Below, in pieces: positions 59,201 to 64,000 of a DNA stretch of 64,000 nt (within the stretch, counting starts at the first letter, position 1; each line of letters opens with the position of its first letter). A program made the position numbers and the translations under genes. The stretch lies in assembly GCF_026745355.1 (NCBI RefSeq), contig NC_079209.1, positions 4,448,507 to 4,512,506 on the forward strand, read 5' to 3'. Below the pieces are notes generated by a model, which worked only from the letters and a program-made list of their open reading frames with translations, had not been told where the DNA came from and ran no database searches. This stretch comes from Beta vulgaris subsp. vulgaris (lineage: Eukaryota; Streptophyta; Magnoliopsida; Caryophyllales; Amaranthaceae).

Positions 59201-59645
59201 GAGTAACTCCCGTTATCGCAGTAAAAGCAAATAATGCAACCAATGATATAACTATCCAAGCACAAAACCAAAAATCATCGAGCACATAAACCAGAATCAA
59301 ACGTTTTGCTGTATACTTTTCTTTCCAACCATTCCCAACTCTATACCCTTATGTTCCCATGATTGCTGATTTAATTTTTGCAAATTCCCCAATTGTCAAA
59401 AAGAAAAAAAAACCCAGAAACAAGGAATCAAGAGTAATATATTGCAACCACATAATTCAAGTTTATAATTCATCGATTCTTTTCAAAGACAATTGAACAA
59501 TTAAACAAAGAAAGCAACTAGTTTACTAAAAAGAAAATAAAATATACCTAGTATCGGTGCCGTTAGTATATTTTGGATTTAATGAAGGCACACGCCGTGA
59601 ACGACGACCCTTCCGTCCTTCCCATGAGGCTGCTCCATCATCCAT
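56280..59645 (-). pseudogene. DUF3615-like gene, copy 2, with a 2-bp frameshift in exon 4
   Basis: Same eight exons as copy 1: 59645-59548, 59046-58966, 58858-58712, 57787-57479, 57363-57210, 56958-56835, 56703-56496 and 56383-56280. All splice sites are kept. Exon 4 is 309 bp instead of 311: near 57626-57630 CGCCGCTG stands where copy 1 has CGCCCAGCTG. The frame shifts after GYSSA and stops soon at TAG, inside the first DUF3615-like domain. Downstream exons remain intact and end GYMNGREYLDYYD, eight residues longer than copy 1. So only one 2-bp loss separates this copy from a 408-residue frame, which points to recent decay, or to a sequencing error if the deletion is not real. Intron 5 lacks the copia element. 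Confidence 0.82.
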
Positions 59646-59889
59646 CGCAATTTTTCAAACCCCTTTCGTCAATCTCTCTTTTTTGTTTTTCCTGAATCGA
59701 TCATGTGAGAGAATCAAATAGATGTGTCGATGTGCGCTTTTAATCCTTCTAGTAGGAGTAGGTTTTGTGTCGTCTTGGCCTCAAATAGAGTTAATTTAAC
59801 TACGCCCTAGAATTTCATCTCTATTCTATATCGGGGAAGAGGGGTAGGATGCCAAAATATTAGAAATTCCATTTTACTCTCATTACATC

Positions 59890-60099
59890 TCTATTCTAAC
59901 TACTTACTTTAATTTAAAAATAAAAAGGAAACTACCTCATTAATATAAAAAATAAAAAAAGACATTACAAAAAGAAAACCATCAACAATTCAAATATCCC
60001 TAATTTATTAAATATAATTAGCAATTAATTTAATTTTCTACATTTCCTAAAAAAAATTTCTACGTACTTTCGCACGCATCGCGTGCATATAAAAACTAG
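59890..60099 (+). mobile_element. candidate non-autonomous Helitron upstream of DUF3615-like copy 2
   Basis: Its 3' end has the same layout as at 18610: hairpin GCACGC-ATC-GCGTGC at 60072-60086, then CTAG at 60096-60099 before T. A TCTCTATTCTAAC near 59886 may be the 5' end, but this is uncertain. Confidence 0.5.
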
Positions 60100-60113
60100 T
60101 AGTAAGTAGTAAC

Positions 60114-60301
60114 GCCCTAAATACGTATAATATACCGTATTTTTTAATTTTGAATTTTCTCTCCTTTTTTATTCACTTTCCCTTCCAAGTCAGCAGTGTT
60201 GGTGGCTGTAATGGCGGTGAAGGGAACGAAGGAGGGGAAGGAAAGAAGAGAGAAAAAATGGAGGTATAAATATATATAATATAAAAATACTGTATTTAGG
60301 A
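60114..60301. mobile_element. small inverted-repeat MITE
   Basis: The left end CCCTAAATACGTATAATATA and the reversed right end TCCTAAATACAGTATTTTTA are inverted. The core is a purine-rich stretch. No clear target duplication. Confidence 0.5.
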
Positions 60302-60793
60302 TGTTAGTAGGAAATACTAGAGCGTCAAATAGCAAAACCTTTTAACTAAACTACTAAAGGTATAATTTTTCAATTTTTATAAGAGTAGAAATTCAAAGTT
60401 TGCTTAAAAAAATATGAAGAGTCTTTTTTTATCTTTTGTCCCACATTTAAAGAATAAAAAGGAAGGGTAAGGTTTATAATCATTACTCTTCCTCTACCCT
60501 TTGAGTTGTGTAGCAATGAGACTTTTAGTTGGTATGTGGTGATTCGAATTACCACACGCGCTCTCTCAACCCAGCCATGAGCTTGGGCTTTGGTTAATAA
60601 ACTTAACTTAACTATTTTTTTGGTCAATGTTTTGTCAATATTTAATGATCGTTTTTATCAGTCTTACTTACGACAGTGATCTTCTCACGCCACGATTATC
60701 AGATAAGTTAATGATAATTGTTACTAGTTTATGTTCCTACAAACATCACTTGAGTTAAGTGAGGGGAGAGTTTGGATAGTGGATCACCCTAGT
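60302..60793. other. intergenic, nothing recognised
   Basis: Spacer between the MITE and the hAT element. No gene or repeat is recognised. Confidence 0.4.
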
Positions 60794-60953
60794 TAAAGAT
60801 GGCCAACAGTGCGGGCCAGCCCAGCCCATCTCGTGGGTCGCATGGTTTGGGCCCGCAAAGCTCAAACCGTGAAATTGGTGGGTGGGTTGTGGGCCAGATT
60901 TCTTGAGCCTAGCCCACTAATGCCCGCTACTAAAACCGCCCAGCCCGGACCAC

Positions 60954-62485
60954 CACTAGGGGAAAAAAAGGAAGGGATGCGCTGGAAAGGTTGCGTATTC
61001 TTCAAAACCCAGCCCTTCTTTATTGTAGGGCTGCGGTTTTAAATAAAGCGCAACCCTCTTTTACAGAAAGGGCTGCGTTTTTAAAGAAAAGCGCAGCCCT
61101 TTAGATAAAGGGTTGCGCTTGACTAAAAACCGCAGCCCTTCTTACAGTTAAAAGGGCTGCGTTTTTTAGTCAAGCGCAGCCCTATTGGGCCTTAAATTCC
61201 TTATATTCTATTTGCCCTAGCCCCTAAACTCCCTCCAATTCTTTTATTATCGCTGTTGAAACCCGCCCCCTCTCTCTCCTCCCATTTCATCTCTAATTAC
61301 TTCTATAGTTCTCTGTTCTTTCTACATAAACATTCGCGATTTCTGCAACTTTCTTTCTCCTCCCAATTCATTACTCTCAGCTTGTCGTCTCACTGCAATT
61401 CTGCAAAATTCCCGCACCTTCCATCATCCTTTCACTCCGAAGATAAATCTATGGCGTCCTTCATTGACCTCGAAGATTCACCTATGTTTCACAAGCAGGT
61501 TTCAACCTTTCTAATTTTCGTTTGATTTGAAAATTTTCTGCACTTTTTAGTTTCTTTTTCGATCGATCTAAGTTTTCGGAATATGAATTTCACGAATCTG
61601 TCTTGTCGTTCCTCACATCACCGGCTTCAATTTGTTCCTTCTCCGTTCGTCGGCATTCCTTCTCCGTTCGTCGTTGTCCTTAAAGTTTCACGTTATTCCG
61701 TCTCTGTTGTTCCTCGTCGTCGCTCTTCGTTCCTCATCCGTCTCTGTTGTTGGTCGAACTTTGCTTAAGCAACACAACAACAACAAGTACGATAACAACA
61801 ACTTCAGATCTATAATTTTAGGTTTTTTTTCATTTTCGTTTATTTTTTTCATTTTTTGTTCATTTTCAGATTAGTTTATTTTTTTAGGGTTATTTTTTTC
61901 ATTTTCGTTAATGTTCAGATTAATTCATTTTCAGATCTATAATTTTAGGGTTATTTTTTTCATTTTTTGTTCATTTTTGTTAACTTCTGTTTTTATTTTC
62001 GTTCCCTTTTTTTTTTCTATTTCCGTTCGTTTTTTTTTTCATTTCATCACTAAGATTTCTGGAATAATCATTGTTTTGTTATATCTGTTATTTAATTTCA
62101 GTTGTATATTACATTATTTTGGTTGTATATTCATCAGAATCAATAAAAATCTAAATTTTAATTTCGATTCTGGATTTGGATTTACACGACTTTGGTTGTT
62201 GCTGCTGCTTTATTAAACTACATAATTTCAATTTTTTTATTTTTTCTGGTCTAAAAGGGCTGCGTTTTTGCAGCCCTTCACTTGTAGAAGGACTGCGTTT
62301 TTAGGTAAAAACGCAGCCCTTTTAAGCATGAAGGGCTGCATTTGAAAAGTGCAGTCCTACTTAAAAATTGAAGGGCTGCTATGGAAAGGGCTGCACCTAA
62401 AATACACAGCCTTAAGGGCTGCACCTAAAATACGCAGCCCTAAGGGCCTTTTATAGCGCAACCCTTTCCTTATTTTTCCATTATG
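60954..62485. mobile_element. CACTA element carrying a host gene fragment, nested in the hAT element
   Basis: The left end CACTAGGGGAAAAAAAGGAA and the reversed right end CATAATGGAAAAATAAGGAA are inverted and lead to GGGTTGCGCT-like words. The 3-bp duplication CAC is at 60951-60953 and 62486-62488. Subterminal regions (60965-61190 and 62255-62465) are direct and inverted copies of AAGGGCTGCG. The interior holds no transposase but does hold the start of an AGD-type gene. The right terminus has lost the canonical TAGTG. Confidence 0.85.
61451..61498 (+). pseudogene. captured first exon of an AGD2/AGD4-type ARF-GAP gene
   Basis: ATG at 61451 begins MASFIDLEDSPMFHKQ, followed by donor GT at 61499. 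This matches the start of plant ACAP-type ARF GTPase-activating proteins (BAR, PH and ARF-GAP domains; vesicle traffic), as I remember AGD2 and AGD4. A C/T-rich leader precedes it from about 61255, and T-rich intron-like sequence follows to about 62240. Only the leader, exon 1 and part of intron 1 are inside the transposon, so no working protein can be made. A transcript from the captured promoter region is possible (inference). Confidence 0.75.
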
Positions 62486-62954
62486 CACGAAACCGGCTAG
62501 CCCGGCCCATGAACCGGACCATCCCAGTCCAAGTAAATATTGAACCAAATTGTGTATATTTTAATCAAATTGCATATATTATAATTCAATCAAATTTTAA
62601 AATAATAAAATTATTCATTAATATTAATAATTGTATATATTTCAATTCATTTTAAAGATTTTATGTAACAATAATGAATAATTTCAATGATTAAATAATT
62701 TTGAAAAAAAAATCTCATGCCGTCCCGCTAGTCCGGTCCAGCCCACTAGACCCACGAACCGCCAAAATCGCTTCCGGCACTATGAAAACCGGTAACAGAC
62801 CGTTGTGGGCCAAAATTTTTCAGCCCGTGGACCAGCCCATCCAACCCATGAATTTCACGGTCTGGTTCTGGACCGTGAAAGCAAAGTCCCCAGCGTGCTA
62901 CAACCCACAACTCGGCTCGTCCAGCCCGCACCAGTGGCCATCACTAACCCTAGT

Positions 62955-63438
62955 GAAGTTCATTCCCTTAGCAATTTTGAGAAGGCGTTTACCGCTTAAT
63001 GCTATGGTTGCCTTTCTCGGAAAAAAAAAAAACTTCCCACAATTACTACTATATGCTAAGGTCTAAGCATTTCTCCTATCAACCACCCTCCACTAAAAAG
63101 CTACTAACAACTAATACAACAATTACTTCCTTGGACAATTGAATGAGACTCGATTATTCAGATAGATAAAATGGAGCAACACAAATGATTTAAAATCTAT
63201 ATTAATATTTTAAAAGATGTTATTAAACAAGAAACTGTGTTATGTGACGCTTTATTTTATCGTATTTACTTTATGTATTCTGCATATAATAATTAAAAAT
63301 TGGATTTAATCCCTTAACTCGAAACTTATATATGATCCCTTAACTTCAAACTTATATATTAATTTTTTAACCATTAAATTAAATAATATTTGATATCATA
63401 ATATTAAAGTATAATATTAATAAATATTATTTATGTTG
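62955..63438. other. intergenic, nothing recognised
   Basis: Spacer. At 63305-63360 a short word (CCCTTAACTCGAAACTTATA / CCCTTAACTTCAAACTTATA) is tandemly doubled. Confidence 0.4.
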
Positions 63439-63439
63439 T

Positions 63440-63776
63440 TGCCTGTTTGGCAATCGGCTGTTGGCTGTTGACTTTTGGCTGGTTTAGTTGGTTTGTTTGA
63501 CTGGCTGGAAACTTTGGATGTATGTATTGGATTTTTAAGCTGGCTGTTTAAGCCAGTTGTTTGCAAAGTGTGGCAAAATTAATTGTGGATGTCGGCTGTT
63601 TATTAGAGAGTCTGTGGGCTAATAAGGCAACAACCAACTCAAAAAGTTGTTATCATTTTGACTTCAAAGTCACCTTTTCAACCAACCAAAAAACCAATAA
63701 CCAAATACTTTTTTTAGCTGTTTGACCAAATTAAAAAGCCAAAAGCCAATAAAAAAACTATTTACCAAACATGGCA
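63440..63776. mobile_element. MITE with GGCTGTTGGCTG subterminal words
   Basis: The left end GCCTGTTTGGCAATCGGCTG and reversed right end GCCATGTTTGGTAAATAGTT are inverted. Subterminal GGCTGTTGGCTG and, on the right, AAAGCCAAAAGCC words mirror each other. Exact ends and target duplication are not certain. Confidence 0.55.
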
Positions 63777-63789
63777 AATCGATCTAAAT

Positions 63790-64000
63790 GAAAGAGATTA
63801 ATTCCTTGATTGGTTAAGATTACAAGCTAACGATATATCCTAATTACAAAGCTGATTCTTAGGAACTAATTATGCACATTTCCTAAATACAAGGATCATG
63901 AAAATATTCTATATTTACATATACTCTAACACACCTCCTCAGTTGAAGCGGGAGGATGATGAACGCTGAGACTGGCCCGAAAATCATCAAAGAGGACCAA
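63790..64000 (-). mobile_element. edge of a second copia element
   Basis: The stretch ending TATACTCTAACA near 63931 followed by CACCTCCTCAGTTGAAGC looks like a 3' LTR and its polypurine tract on the minus strand, parallel to 10970-11000 (CTCAATACCCCCCTCTCAAG). The rest lies beyond the right edge and no coding part is visible. Confidence 0.55.

Larger units (their letters stand above)
60794..62946. mobile_element. non-autonomous hAT element with nested CACTA insertion
   Basis: Ends TAAAGATGGCCAACAGTGCG and, reversed, TAGTGATGGCCACTGGTGCG are inverted. The 8-bp duplication ACCCTAGT is perfect at 60786-60793 and 62947-62954. Without the inserted CACTA element it would be about 620 bp, with GC-rich GGGCC/GCCCA words near both ends. 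No transposase. Confidence 0.9.

Noticed and set aside
62701..63066. 121-codon plus-strand ORF
   Set aside because: Lies across the right end of the hAT element and its GC-rich subterminal words; no domain.

Overview
The window is nuclear DNA of a flowering plant, probably a core eudicot. The evidence is many short exons with GT/AG introns, AT-rich introns and spacers, dense small transposons (Stowaway, Tourist, hAT, CACTA, Helitron-like), Ty1/copia elements, and a clear plant CPL1 gene. The species cannot be fixed from the sequence.

Layout. 1-5172: the 5' nine coding exons of a CPL1-type RNA polymerase II CTD phosphatase gene, minus strand, running off the left edge. 5173-9753: spacer with MITEs and a repeated flank. 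9754-18201: a complete 8-exon gene on the minus strand for a DUF3615-like protein (400 aa predicted). Its intron 5 holds a 5.1-kb Ty1/copia element. 18202-28300: a transposon field with a Helitron-like end, inverted-repeat elements, a 670-bp hAT MITE, a second repeated flank, a 1.1-kb CACTA element, and Stowaway and Tourist elements. 28490-28875: the 5' end of an unidentified gene. 29063-43508: a tandem array of seven units of about 2 kb. Six unit junctions carry a broken exon of an ER lumenal-protein (KDEL/ERD2) receptor gene. 43509-50269: a three-exon gene of unknown function on the plus strand, whose first exon is fused to the array's last splice acceptor. 50270-56279: spacer with a Tourist element, an AT microsatellite, a probable copia solo LTR and another repeated flank. 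56280-59645: a second copy of the DUF3615-like gene, with a 2-bp deletion in exon 4. 59646-64000: Helitron-like and MITE sequences, a 2.15-kb hAT element with a perfect 8-bp target duplication, and nested inside it a CACTA element carrying the first exon of an AGD-type ARF-GAP gene. The right edge cuts another copia element.

Connections. The two DUF3615-like genes are a direct duplication. The right copy preserves the empty insertion site of the copia element in the left copy, and the left copy shows the reading frame that the right copy lost. Three or four copies of their 3' flank suggest the duplicated block was once larger or more numerous. The KDEL-receptor array is the most unusual structure: units fall into at least three sequence subgroups, one unit is a clear recombinant, and part of it has a burst of single-base deletions that may be an assembly fault. 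All splice sites and products were worked out by eye; no search was run.
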